Source: Tepidisphaera sp. | GTDB taxonomy: Bacteria > Planctomycetota > Phycisphaerae > Phycisphaerales > UBA1924 | DNA length: 39,410 bases | Assembly (NCBI GenBank): GCA_016124375.1 | Contig: WGNV01000011.1 | Coordinates: forward strand, 1-39,410 | Reading direction: 5' to 3' | Part shown: one piece after another, positions 14,968 through 22,645 of the stretch | How positions within the stretch are numbered: the first letter of the stretch is position 1 | Layout: each line of letters opens with the position of its first letter | Notes under the pieces: generated by a model | The model's database searches: none | Told to the model about the DNA's origin: nothing | What the model saw: the letters and a program-made list of their open reading frames with translations, nothing else | Made by a program: the position numbers and the translations under genes

Positions 14968-16524
14968 ATGGCTCGGATCAACACGAACGTCGCAAGCGTC
15001 ATCGCCCAGGCGAACCTGAGCAGATCACAGTCGGATCTTCAGCTGCACCTGGAGCGGCTGTCCACGGGTCTGAAGATCAACCGCGGCGCCGACGACCCGG
15101 CCGGGCTGATCATCTCTGAACGCATTCGCTCGGACATCGAGGGGATCAACCAGGGCATCGCCAACTCGAGCCGTGCCAGCTCGGTCATCTCGACGACCGA
15201 GTCCTCGCTCTCGGAAGTCAACGACCTGCTGAACTCGATCCGCTCGCTGATCGTGCAGTCGGCCAGCACCGGCGCGACGTCCGACGCGGAGCGAGCCGCC
15301 AACCAGCTGCAGATCGACTCGGCGATCGACAGCATCACGCGAATCTCGAACACCGCGACCTTCGGCGGCCTGAAGCTGCTCAACGGCTCGCTGGACTATC
15401 AGGTCTCGGGCATCGACAGCTCGTCGATCTCCAACGTCCGGGTGAACAACGCGAGCTTCGTCAGCACCAACAACCTGCAGGTGAACGTCGACGTCATCGC
15501 GTCGGCCCAGGTGGGCGCTCTCTTCTTCCAGGGCAGCACCGCGCCCCCCGGCATCACCCAGTCGGCCCTGACCTTGGAGGTCAAGGGGCTGGACGGGGTC
15601 GAGACCATTCAGGTGGGCTCCGGGCAGTCGCTCAACGCGATCGTGCAGGCGGTCAACAACACCACCGCCCTGACCGGTGTCAAGGCCCGGCTCGTCAATG
15701 GCAACGTCAACTCGGGCATCGTGTTCGAGTCCACGGGCTACGGCAGCAAGTCGTTCGTGTCGGTGAAGCGCCTGGGCGGGCCCGACCCCTCCACCGACTC
15801 CTTCAAGACCTACAAGATTGCCAACAACGCGCCCGTGCCCAGCGGCTCACCCTTCAACTGGACTTCGTTCATCTCCAGCGGACTGCTGGTCCCGGGCGAT
15901 CGGGACGAGGGCAAGGACGTTTCGGCCCTGGTGAACGGCAACCTCGCGACCGGCGACGGCCTGAACGTGACGACCAACAGCCCTTCGCTGGGCCTGAGCC
16001 TCACGCTTTCCGCGAACAACGGCACCAATCCGACCGCGACCCCCACCAACTTCTACATCACCGGGGGCGGGGCACTCTTCCAGCTCGGTCCGGATGTCAA
16101 CGCCCTGCAACAGTCGACGATCGGCATCCAGTCGGTCGCGGCCTCGCAGCTGGGGGGCACGTTCAACGGCTCGACGGTGGAGTATCTCAACAGCCTGAAG
16201 AGCGGCCAGCCCAACAGCATCGCCGCGAGCGTGACGCAGGGCAACTTCAAGCCCGCCAGCGACATCCTGGCGACGGCGATCGACCAGATCACCGAGCTTC
16301 GCGGGCGCCTGGGCGCCTTCGAGAAGAACGTGCTGGAGACCAACACCCGCTCGCTCCAATCTCAGTTCGAGAACCTGACGGCGAGCAACTCCGCCATCCG
16401 CGATGCGGACTTCGCCCAGGAATCCAGCGCCCTGACCCGGGCCCAGATCCTGGCCTCGGCGGGCACGTCGACCCTGGCCCTGGCCAACCAGCAGAGCCAG
16501 CAGGTGCTGCAGCTGCTCGGGTAA
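14968..16524 (+). CDS. Flagellin (first copy)
   Basis: Filament subunit, 518 residues, exported through the flagellar type III system without a cleaved signal. The conserved N-terminal D0/D1 begins MARINTNVASVIAQANLSRS and includes LERLSTGLKINRGADDPAG (about residues 29-47). The conserved C-terminus includes SQFENLTASNSAIRDADFAQ and ends NQQSQQVLQLLG. The middle (about 140-430) is the variable, surface-exposed region and holds a flagellin IN-like segment. Ser/Thr are plentiful there, compatible with O-glycosylation by the nearby glycosyltransferase (inference). C-ending codons dominate, as expected for a highly expressed gene. It is followed by its own strong terminator. Confidence 0.96.
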   Translation: MARINTNVASVIAQANLSRSQSDLQLHLERLSTGLKINRGADDPAGLIISERIRSDIEGINQGIANSSRASSVISTTESSLSEVNDLLNSIRSLIVQSASTGATSDAERAANQLQIDSAIDSITRISNTATFGGLKLLNGSLDYQVSGIDSSSISNVRVNNASFVSTNNLQVNVDVIASAQVGALFFQGSTAPPGITQSALTLEVKGLDGVETIQVGSGQSLNAIVQAVNNTTALTGVKARLVNGNVNSGIVFESTGYGSKSFVSVKRLGGPDPSTDSFKTYKIANNAPVPSGSPFNWTSFISSGLLVPGDRDEGKDVSALVNGNLATGDGLNVTTNSPSLGLSLTLSANNGTNPTATPTNFYITGGGALFQLGPDVNALQQSTIGIQSVAASQLGGTFNGSTVEYLNSLKSGQPNSIAASVTQGNFKPASDILATAIDQITELRGRLGAFEKNVLETNTRSLQSQFENLTASNSAIRDADFAQESSALTRAQILASAGTSTLALANQQSQQVLQLLG

Positions 16525-16563
16525 CGGGCCTGAAGGCAGCGTAAAGACCGGATAACCACCACA

Positions 16564-16600
16564 CCCGGGGGAGAAATCTCTCCCGGGGTTGTTGTTTTTG
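16564..16600 (+). terminator. Intrinsic terminator after the first flagellin gene
   Basis: CCCGGGGGAG pairs with CTCTCCCGGG (10-bp stem with one G-U pair and a 4-nt loop AAAT), followed by GTTGTTGTTTTT. It sits 40 nt downstream of the stop codon, so each flagellin gene probably has its own transcript end. Confidence 0.85.
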
Positions 16601-16674
16601 CGCGTTGTGCCGCGGGTGCGCTCTATCCGGCCACCGGTTGGTTCCAAAAATACCGGTTCTCGGCAGACTCTCGC

Positions 16675-16700
16675 TTAACCGACCCAAGCGTGAGTCCGAT
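16675..16700 (+). promoter_or_regulatory. Candidate sigma-28-type promoter for the second flagellin gene
   Basis: TTAA at 16675-16678 is separated by 16 nt from TCCGAT at 16695-16700. This resembles the sigma-28 pattern TAAA-N15-GCCGATAA, with the CCGAT core intact. It lies between the upstream terminator and the second flagellin gene, where a promoter is expected. The match is partial. The rest of the 351-bp gap (16525-16875) holds the terminator, this element and the leader hairpin; I see no gene in it. Confidence 0.35.
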
Positions 16701-16744
16701 TCCCCAAGGCGTCGCGTCGGTTCAGAGCGAACCGGCGGCGGCAC

Positions 16745-16869
16745 GGGGACGGGACGGATCCCGCCCTCGAAGAGCCCGGGCCGTGTGTCGCCCGGCTCAG
16801 TGTCGGGGGGCGTGGCCTCGAACGAGCGGGTGTAACCCAGCCGGGCCAAGGGCTCGAATTGCACGGAGG
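16745..16869 (+). promoter_or_regulatory. Leader of second flagellin gene: hairpin-loop GGA plus GGA in the ribosome-binding site
   Basis: At 16745-16767 the stem GGGA/TCCC (extended by a C-G pair and, beyond a mismatch, three G-C pairs) closes a CGGA tetraloop, placing GGA in a loop as CsrA prefers. CACGGAGG at 16862-16869 is the ribosome-binding site, identical over 8 nt to that of the first flagellin gene and to the csrA-leader motif. The two GGA sites are about 110 nt apart. The regulatory role is inferred. Confidence 0.4.
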
Positions 16870-16875
16870 TTTTCA

Positions 16876-18411
16876 ATGGGTCGGATTAATACGAACGTCC
16901 AGTCTCTCATCGGTCAGCGCGTGCTGGGGCAGAACAACGCGAGCCTCAACACCTCGCTGGAGCGCCTGAGCACCGGTCTCAAGATCAACCGCGGCAAGGA
17001 TGATCCTGCCGGTCTGATCGCCAGCGAGAACCTCGGCAGCGAGCAGAAGGCCCTCAACCAGGCCATCTCCAACGCCGACCGCGCCGACCAGGTCGCGAAC
17101 ATCGCCGAGGGCGGCCTGCAGGAAGTCTCGAACCTCCTCACCGAACTCCAGGGCCTGGTGACCGGCTCGGCCAGCACCTCGGGCCTGTCGAAGGATGAAA
17201 AGGACGCGAACCAGCTGCAGGTCGACTCGATCCTGCAGACCATCGACCGCGTCAGCAGCGCCACCAACTTCCAGGGCATCAAGCTGCTCAACGGCAACTT
17301 TGACTTCAAGGTGTCGGGCGTGGCGGCGGGCGTGACCGACTTCCGCGTCAATGCGGCGAAGTATTCGGGCAAGAGCCTCTCGGTGGACGTGCAGGTGACG
17401 ACCTCGGCCCAGCAGGGCGGGTTGTTCCTCTCGGCCGGCGGCAGCGCGATCGACACCAACACGGGCTCGGCGTTCACGATCGAAATCGGCGGCAGCCAGG
17501 GCAGCCGCGAACTGTCGTTCAGCTCGGGCACGACGCTGGCGAAGATCAAGGACGCGATCAACTCGTTCACGGACGTGACGGGCGTGTCGGCGGTGGTCTC
17601 GGGCACGGGCATCCTTCTGAAGAGCTCGGAGTTCGGCTCCGACCAGTTCGTGTCGGTGAAGGTGCTGAACTCCGCGGGCATCAACAGCACGACCAACGGC
17701 GACAACGCCACGCCGACCCGCGGCGTCTACAACCGCCAGGCGAGCGCCTTCAACTCCAATAACACGACGATCAACTCCACCTTCGCCAACGCCAGCAACG
17801 CGATCATCGACTACGGGCAGGACATCAAGGCCAGCGTGAACGGCATCGCCGCGACCGCCAACGGCAAGACCCTGCGTGTGAACAGCGACTTCCTCGACGT
17901 GCAGCTCACCCTGAACACCTCCACCGCGCAGGCCCTGGGCCAGGTGGGTTCGGGCTCGGCCTTCACGATCACCGGCGGCGGCGCCACTTTCCAGCTCGCC
18001 TCGAAGGTCGACATCGCCGGCAAGGTGTCGCTGGGCATCCAGGACGTGGCGACCCGCAAGCTGGGCAACAGCGACATCGGGTACCTGAGCGCTCTGGCCA
18101 GCGGCAACTCCAACAACGTCGTCTCGGGCGACACCACCGGGGCTCAGAAGATCGTCTCCGAGGCGATCAAGCAGGTCTCTTCGCTCCGCGGCCGCATCGG
18201 CGCCTTCCAGAAGAACACCGTGGGTGCGACCATCCGCAGCCTGGGTGTGAGCGTCGAGAACACCGCGGCGGCCCAGAGCTCGATCCGCGATGCGGACTTC
18301 GCCGCCGAAACCGCGAACCTCACCCGTTCGCAGATCCTGGTCTCGGCTTCGACCCAGGTTCTCCAGCTGGCCAACCAGGCCCCGCAGTCGGCCCTGCAGC
18401 TGCTCGGCTAA
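16876..18411 (+). CDS. Flagellin (second copy)
   Basis: Second filament subunit, 511 residues. The N-terminus reads MGRINTNVQSLIGQRVLGQN and LERLSTGLKINRGKDDPAG; the C-terminus has ENTAAAQSSIRDADFAAETA and ends QAPQSALQLLG. It shares both conserved ends and the general plan of the first flagellin, including an IN-like segment (TIEIGGSQGSRELSFSSGTT). The middle has diverged widely, so this is an old duplication and not a recent copy. The ATG follows CACGGAGG; longer upstream in-frame sequence is leader. Separate terminators imply independent regulation, so the filament may be built from two subunits in varying proportion. Confidence 0.96.
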   Translation: MGRINTNVQSLIGQRVLGQNNASLNTSLERLSTGLKINRGKDDPAGLIASENLGSEQKALNQAISNADRADQVANIAEGGLQEVSNLLTELQGLVTGSASTSGLSKDEKDANQLQVDSILQTIDRVSSATNFQGIKLLNGNFDFKVSGVAAGVTDFRVNAAKYSGKSLSVDVQVTTSAQQGGLFLSAGGSAIDTNTGSAFTIEIGGSQGSRELSFSSGTTLAKIKDAINSFTDVTGVSAVVSGTGILLKSSEFGSDQFVSVKVLNSAGINSTTNGDNATPTRGVYNRQASAFNSNNTTINSTFANASNAIIDYGQDIKASVNGIAATANGKTLRVNSDFLDVQLTLNTSTAQALGQVGSGSAFTITGGGATFQLASKVDIAGKVSLGIQDVATRKLGNSDIGYLSALASGNSNNVVSGDTTGAQKIVSEAIKQVSSLRGRIGAFQKNTVGATIRSLGVSVENTAAAQSSIRDADFAAETANLTRSQILVSASTQVLQLANQAPQSALQLLG

Positions 18412-18435
18412 GCCCTGACAGGTAGGTAACTCAAA

Positions 18436-18472
18436 GGCCCCGGCGAACGATCGCCGGGGCCTTTTCGTTTTT
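18436..18472 (+). terminator. Intrinsic terminator after the second flagellin gene
   Basis: A perfect 11-bp stem GGCCCCGGCGA / TCGCCGGGGCC with loop ACGA (18436-18461) is followed by TTTTCGTTTTT. It lies 25 nt after the flagellin stop and marks the end of the flagellar locus. Confidence 0.93.
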
Positions 18473-18506
18473 GAAGGTTGCTCACGCCGATAAGAACTGC
18501 CGAATC

Positions 18507-19487
18507 ATGGGCGGGCGAATCGCACAACCTCACGGCTTGGCGGCGCCGTCGCTGGACGACCTGCCGGGCGGGCTTCGGCGCGCCCACGCGGCGTTTGTGG
18601 CGTTTTTGCGGGTGGAGTGCGGGCTGGCGCGGGCGTCGGTCGAGGCGTATTCGTGGGACTTGCTGCTGCTGTTGAGCGACCTGGCGCGGACCGGGCGTGA
18701 TGACCTGCGTGGGCTGAGCGGGCGCGACGCGTCTACCCACCTGGCGAGGCTGAAGACCGAGCGGCACATGGCCGGGTCGTCGGTGATCCGGCACCTGGCG
18801 AGCATCCGCGTGTTCTTTCGGTGGGCGGTGGCCAATGGCTTGTGCGGCAAGGACCCGGCGGAGTATCTGGAGCGCCCGACACGCTGGAAGAAACTGCCCG
18901 ACTTCATGAACGTGGGGCAGATCAAGGCGCTGCTGGAGGCGGCGGCGACCCCCACTGCCGCCACGCCCCTGGCGGGCGCGATCGCGATGCGCGACGTGGC
19001 GATGCTTGAGCTGATGTACGCCTCGGGGCTGCGCGCCAGCGAAGTGTGCGGGGTTTCGACCAGCGATTTGGTCGAGAGCACGGGGTTCATCCGCGTCATC
19101 GGCAAGGGGTCGAAGCAGCGGCTGGTGCCGATGGGCGCCCCGGCGCGGCGGGCGCTGGATGAGTACCTTGTAGAGGGGCGGCCCGTGCTGCTGAAGCCCG
19201 ACGGGCGCGACAAGGGAAAGCTGCTGCTGGCGCAGACGGGGCGGCCGTTGAGTCGCGTGGTGGTGTGGCAGATCGTGAAGCGCGCGGCCGCCCGGGCGGG
19301 GCTCAAGGACATCCATCCCCACACGCTGCGCCACAGTTTCGCAACGCACCTGCTCAGCGGCGGGGCGGACCTGCGCGTGGTGCAGGAACTGCTCGGACAC
19401 GCGGATATCGCGACGACGCAGATCTACACGCATGTGGATGCTGGGCGGCTCAGGAGCATTCACAGGCAGCATCACCCGCGGGCGTGA
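18507..19487 (+). CDS. xerD: Tyrosine site-specific recombinase XerD
   Basis: A 326-residue tyrosine recombinase that, with XerC, resolves chromosome dimers at dif during division. An N-terminal SAM-like core-binding domain (about residues 25-115) precedes the catalytic domain. All catalytic residues are visible: R176 in SGLRASE, K200 in IGKGSKQR, H272 and R275 in HTLRHSFATH, H298 in LLGHAD, and the nucleophile Y307 in TTQIYTHV. The C-terminal end LRSIHRQHHPRA closely resembles the E. coli XerD ending, so XerD is preferred over XerC or a phage integrase. The ATG at 18507 is chosen because an earlier TTG lies inside the terminator. A role in flagellin phase variation cannot be excluded, but no inverted sites were seen. 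Confidence 0.88.
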   Translation: MGGRIAQPHGLAAPSLDDLPGGLRRAHAAFVAFLRVECGLARASVEAYSWDLLLLLSDLARTGRDDLRGLSGRDASTHLARLKTERHMAGSSVIRHLASIRVFFRWAVANGLCGKDPAEYLERPTRWKKLPDFMNVGQIKALLEAAATPTAATPLAGAIAMRDVAMLELMYASGLRASEVCGVSTSDLVESTGFIRVIGKGSKQRLVPMGAPARRALDEYLVEGRPVLLKPDGRDKGKLLLAQTGRPLSRVVVWQIVKRAAARAGLKDIHPHTLRHSFATHLLSGGADLRVVQELLGHADIATTQIYTHVDAGRLRSIHRQHHPRA

Positions 19488-19553
19488 GAGGAAGAGACGA
19501 AGTTCCCAAGAGACGGAGAGACGGAGTTCAAGAAAGCCGCGAGGCATGCGGCA
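19488..19553 (+). repeat. 3'-end-associated GAAGAGACGAAGTTCC repeat block, copy 3
   Basis: Directly after the xerD stop the sequence reads GAGGAAGAGACGAAGTTCCC. Two further GAGACGGA words and a closing module with GAGGCATGCGGC follow. The block fills the whole gap between the convergent xerD and glycosyltransferase genes. Orientation follows xerD. The closing AGGCAYGCGG module resembles the one in copy 1. Confidence 0.85.
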
Positions 19554-21035
19554 TCAGGGAATGGAGCGCAGCGCGGCGGCGAAGCGGGCGGCGTGGGCGT
19601 CGGCGTTGCAGAGGTCGGAGGATTGGAGGCGATCGCGCAGCGAGGCTTTGAGGGTGGTGAGGCGCGGAAGGTCGGTCGCGAGCGTCGCGGCGATGTTCAC
19701 GAACTCGGCTTCGGTGGTCGCGACCAACTCGGGCAGCCCGGCGGCGTGAAGCAGCGAGGCGCCGACGCGGGCGCGGTGGGTGTCGCCCGCGAGGGTGATG
19801 ACCGGCACACCCATCCACAAGGCTTCGCAGGTGGTGGTGGCGCCGTTGTAGGGGAAACAGTCGAGGGCGATGTCAATGTCGTTGTAGAGCGACATGTGTT
19901 GAGCGTGGTCGGGGGCGTAGGGGGAGAAGAGGATGCGCGAGGCGTCGATGGCGTGGGGTGCGAACTTGGCGGCGTAGGCGGCCCGCAGCGCGTCGGATTG
20001 CACGCGGGATTTGAGGAGCAGCCGGGAGCCGGGGACGGCGTGGAGGACGCGGGCCCAGACGGCTGCGGCGCGGTCGGAGAGCTTCGAGATGCGATTGAAC
20101 GAGCCGAAGGTGATGGGGCGGCTGGGGCGGGGCTGGGGCGCGGGGTCGTCGGGGCGGCCTTGATAGCACAGGAAGCAGCCCGGCAGGCGCACGAGGCGCT
20201 CGGTGGCGAAGGAGTCGGCAACGTCGAGCGAATCGGTGATGGCGTCGACGATGCGCAGGTCCATGGCGGGGATGCCGGTGGTGTTGGGGTAGCCGAGGTA
20301 GGTGGCGAGGATGGGGGCGAGGCGGCGGGAGTAGCCCGCCAGGCGCGTGCCGCGGGTCCAGCCGTTGGTCTCGATGAGGATGTGAATGTGGTCGCGCTCG
20401 CACTGGGCGGCGATGTCGTCGTAACTGAGAGCCGCGACGTCGCGCCAGTTGGGCAACTGGCGGAAGCGATCGGTGAGGGCGTCGGGGTGGGGCGTGGTGC
20501 TGTAGAGGTGAAGTTCGATGTCGTGTGAGGCGAGGCGGGTGAGGAGGGGGAGGAGAAAGGTGCCGCAGGGATGGTGGAAGAAGTCGCTCGACAGGAAACC
20601 CACGCGAAGAGGGCCGGGCGGGGGCGGTGGCAGGGATGCTTGGCGCTGGGCCGGGGCGAGCAGTTCCCCGGCACGGCGGTGCAGGGCGGTGTGTTCGGCG
20701 GGGTCGCAATCGATGTAGTTCAGCGCGAAGCAGAGTTGGATGAGCAGACGCGGGTCGCTCGGCGTGCGGGCGAGGGCTTCACGGAGGAGCGCGGCGGCTT
20801 GGGTGGTGAGGCCGACGTCCTGGAGCATCGCGGCGCCGTCGCGATAGAGGGAGCCGGGCGCGGGGCTGCGGAGGATGGCCAGGTGCAGGACGGCGATGGC
20901 GTCATCGAAGCGGCCCGCAGAGCAGAGGAGGTGGAGTTGGAGGAGGGCGGCGCGGCTGTCGGCGGGGTTGCGGGCCAGGGCGCTGGCGAGGGCGGCAAGG
21001 GTTTGGTCGGGTGAGGCCGGGGACGGGGCGGACAT
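19554..21035 (-). CDS. TPR-containing O-linked GlcNAc transferase-like glycosyltransferase (SPINDLY/OGT type, GT41)
   Basis: A 493-residue protein with a short TPR-like helical N-terminus (about residues 10-125, roughly three repeats) and a GT41 catalytic region. Family hallmarks in order: RVGFLSSDFFHHPCG (144-158), comparable to the catalytic His loop of OGT; ETNGWTRG (222-229); YLGYPNTTG (246-254); FGSFNRISK (310-318); LLLKSR with K342 at the UDP-contacting lysine position; and DIALDCFPYNGATTTCEALW (388-407). Such enzymes transfer a sugar from a nucleotide sugar to Ser/Thr of proteins. Only a short repeat block and xerD separate it from the flagellin genes, so flagellin is a reasonable substrate, though unproven. 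The start is the only good ATG; the gene converges on xerD. Confidence 0.88.
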   Translation of the reverse strand: MSAPSPASPDQTLAALASALARNPADSRAALLQLHLLCSAGRFDDAIAVLHLAILRSPAPGSLYRDGAAMLQDVGLTTQAAALLREALARTPSDPRLLIQLCFALNYIDCDPAEHTALHRRAGELLAPAQRQASLPPPPPGPLRVGFLSSDFFHHPCGTFLLPLLTRLASHDIELHLYSTTPHPDALTDRFRQLPNWRDVAALSYDDIAAQCERDHIHILIETNGWTRGTRLAGYSRRLAPILATYLGYPNTTGIPAMDLRIVDAITDSLDVADSFATERLVRLPGCFLCYQGRPDDPAPQPRPSRPITFGSFNRISKLSDRAAAVWARVLHAVPGSRLLLKSRVQSDALRAAYAAKFAPHAIDASRILFSPYAPDHAQHMSLYNDIDIALDCFPYNGATTTCEALWMGVPVITLAGDTHRARVGASLLHAAGLPELVATTEAEFVNIAATLATDLPRLTTLKASLRDRLQSSDLCNADAHAARFAAALRSIP

Positions 21036-21096
21036 GGGGGATTATGTCGCGGAAGGGCGGGGTAGAAGCGAGGGAAACCGGGCGCTAAGGTATCTG

Positions 21097-21120
21097 AGTT
21101 TTCAGAAACTGCTGAAAACT
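21097..21120. promoter_or_regulatory. AT-rich 9-bp inverted repeat between the divergent glycosyltransferase and mqnC genes
   Basis: AGTTTTCAG (21097-21105) and its exact reverse complement CTGAAAACT (21112-21120) flank AAACTG. It is AT-rich in very GC-rich surroundings and lies about midway in the 154-bp divergent intergenic region. It could be a regulator-binding site or an RNA hairpin. No T-run follows. Confidence 0.5.
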
Positions 21121-21189
21121 GGCGCCCGAAGGCAGTAACACGGGCGCTTGCGCGACCCGGAACGAGGACTCTCAACCCCACCCCCCACC

Positions 21190-22623
21190 ATGAGCGCGGC
21201 CATGACCAACGGCGGACAGATCGAGACCCTGGGCCATCTGAGCGCGACCGACGAGGGACTGCTGGCCGCGGTCGCGGCGGGCGAGGCACGCCTGACCCCC
21301 GAGCAGGGCGTGGAGTTGCTGACGCGGGCGCCGCTGGCGCTGCTGGGGCGATGGGCGGACGCGCGATGTCGGACGCTGCACGGCGACACCTTCCGCACGT
21401 ACATCATCGATCGGAACATCAACTACACCAACGTGTGCAACGCCAAGTGCACGTTCTGTGCCTTCCGGCGCGACGGCGACGAGGCCGACGCCTACACGCT
21501 GACGTATGAGCAGATTCACCAGAAGATCGCGGAGCTGGTGGCGATCGGCGGAACGCAGATTCTCATGCAGGGCGGCATGAACCCGGCGCTGCCTTTGGAG
21601 TGGTACCTGGGGCTGTTGTCGAGCATCAAGGCGAAGTTTCCGAAGGTGCATGTGCACGCGTTTTCGCCGCCTGAGATGGTGGAGTTTGTGCACTTCTTTT
21701 CGCCGCCGGGCGAGACGTTTGCGGAACAGGTGAGGTGGGTGCTGGTGCGTTTGCGCGAGGCGGGGCTGGACAGCCTGCCCGGGGGCGGGGGCGAGATTTT
21801 CGCGGCGCCGGTGCGGCGGAAGATCGGCCTGGGCAAGTGCGACGCGGAGAGTTGGCTGACGGTGATGCACGAGGCCCAGAAGCTGGGCATGTTCACCAGC
21901 GCGACCATGATGTTCGGGCACATCGAGGGGTACGCGGACCGCGTGCACCACATGATGCTGGTGCGCCAGTGGCAGGACAAGGCGCTGGCGGCCGGCGGCC
22001 AAGGGCATTACAAGGCGTTCATTTCATGGCCTTTTCAGCGGGAAAACACGCCCCTGGGACGCGTGCCCAACTGGGGCGAGAAGCCGGGCGAACTCGGAAG
22101 CGAGTTTCCGGGGGACGTCGTGGCGCGGGCGTTTGGGTTTGGGGCCAGGCCCGAGGTGGACTATCGGGAGTTGGGGGCAGCCGCGGCGGAGTTCGGGCGG
22201 CGGGTGCGGATGTCGGGGGCGATCGACTACCTGCGCACGCAGGCGGTCTCGCGGCTGTTCCTGGACAACGTCTACAGCATCGGCAGCTCGTGGGTGACGA
22301 TGGGCCCGCACATCGGGCAGTTGGGCCTCGTGTACGGCGCCAACGACATGGGCAGCGTGATGATGGAAGAGAACGTGGTGTCGTCGGCGGGCACGACCTA
22401 TTGCCTGGACGAGGCGGTGCTGTGCCGGTTGATTCGCGATGCGGGGTTTGTGCCGGCGCAGCGGAACAACACGTATGACATTTTGCGGGTGCACGATGGG
22501 GCGGAGTCGCCGGACCTGCGGGTGACGGATTGGAGCACGCACCGGGCGAAGAAGACGCACCAGGAGCGGCCCAAGGAAGCTCACGAAATAAAAGCGGCAC
22601 TCACAGTGAGTGCCGCTAAGTGA
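21190..22623 (+). CDS. mqnC: Cyclic dehypoxanthinyl futalosine synthase MqnC (radical SAM)
   Basis: A 477-residue radical SAM enzyme of the futalosine route to menaquinone, which cyclises dehypoxanthine futalosine. The iron-sulfur cluster motif is C83-x3-C87-x2-C90 in DRNINYTNVCNAKCTFCAFR. Further MqnC features are GGTQILMQGGMNP, SPPEMVEFVHFF, LDSLPGGGGEI, the TATMMFGH-like SATMMFGHIEG, and the C-terminal SSWVTMGPHIGQLGLVYGAN and VVSSAGTTYCLDE. These favour MqnC over the related MqnE. It is longer than most MqnC (about 350-400) through an insert after SPPEMVEF and a tail of about 40 residues. The last codons come from a hairpin that looks like the terminator of the opposite gene. The start is uncertain: ATGs at 21190 and 21202 both lack a good ribosome-binding site. 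Confidence 0.9.
   Translation: MSAAMTNGGQIETLGHLSATDEGLLAAVAAGEARLTPEQGVELLTRAPLALLGRWADARCRTLHGDTFRTYIIDRNINYTNVCNAKCTFCAFRRDGDEADAYTLTYEQIHQKIAELVAIGGTQILMQGGMNPALPLEWYLGLLSSIKAKFPKVHVHAFSPPEMVEFVHFFSPPGETFAEQVRWVLVRLREAGLDSLPGGGGEIFAAPVRRKIGLGKCDAESWLTVMHEAQKLGMFTSATMMFGHIEGYADRVHHMMLVRQWQDKALAAGGQGHYKAFISWPFQRENTPLGRVPNWGEKPGELGSEFPGDVVARAFGFGARPEVDYRELGAAAAEFGRRVRMSGAIDYLRTQAVSRLFLDNVYSIGSSWVTMGPHIGQLGLVYGANDMGSVMMEENVVSSAGTTYCLDEAVLCRLIRDAGFVPAQRNNTYDILRVHDGAESPDLRVTDWSTHRAKKTHQERPKEAHEIKAALTVSAAK
22584..22616 (-). terminator. Intrinsic terminator of the tpsA transcript, inside the 3' end of mqnC
   Basis: On the minus strand GCGGCACTCA-CTG-TGAGTGCCGC (22616-22594), a perfect 10-bp stem, is followed by TTTTATTTCG. 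This is a standard terminator 30 nt after the tpsA stop codon. On the plus strand the same DNA encodes the last residues of MqnC. On that strand the hairpin is not followed by T residues, so it terminates mainly the minus-strand message. Confidence 0.85.
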
Positions 22624-22645
22624 ACTGAGATTAGCCGCGGGGGCT

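Noticed and set aside
18507..19487. Phage or island integrase instead of XerD
   Set aside because: The C-terminal end LRSIHRQHHPRA and overall length fit chromosomal XerD, and no attachment-site duplication or phage genes are nearby.
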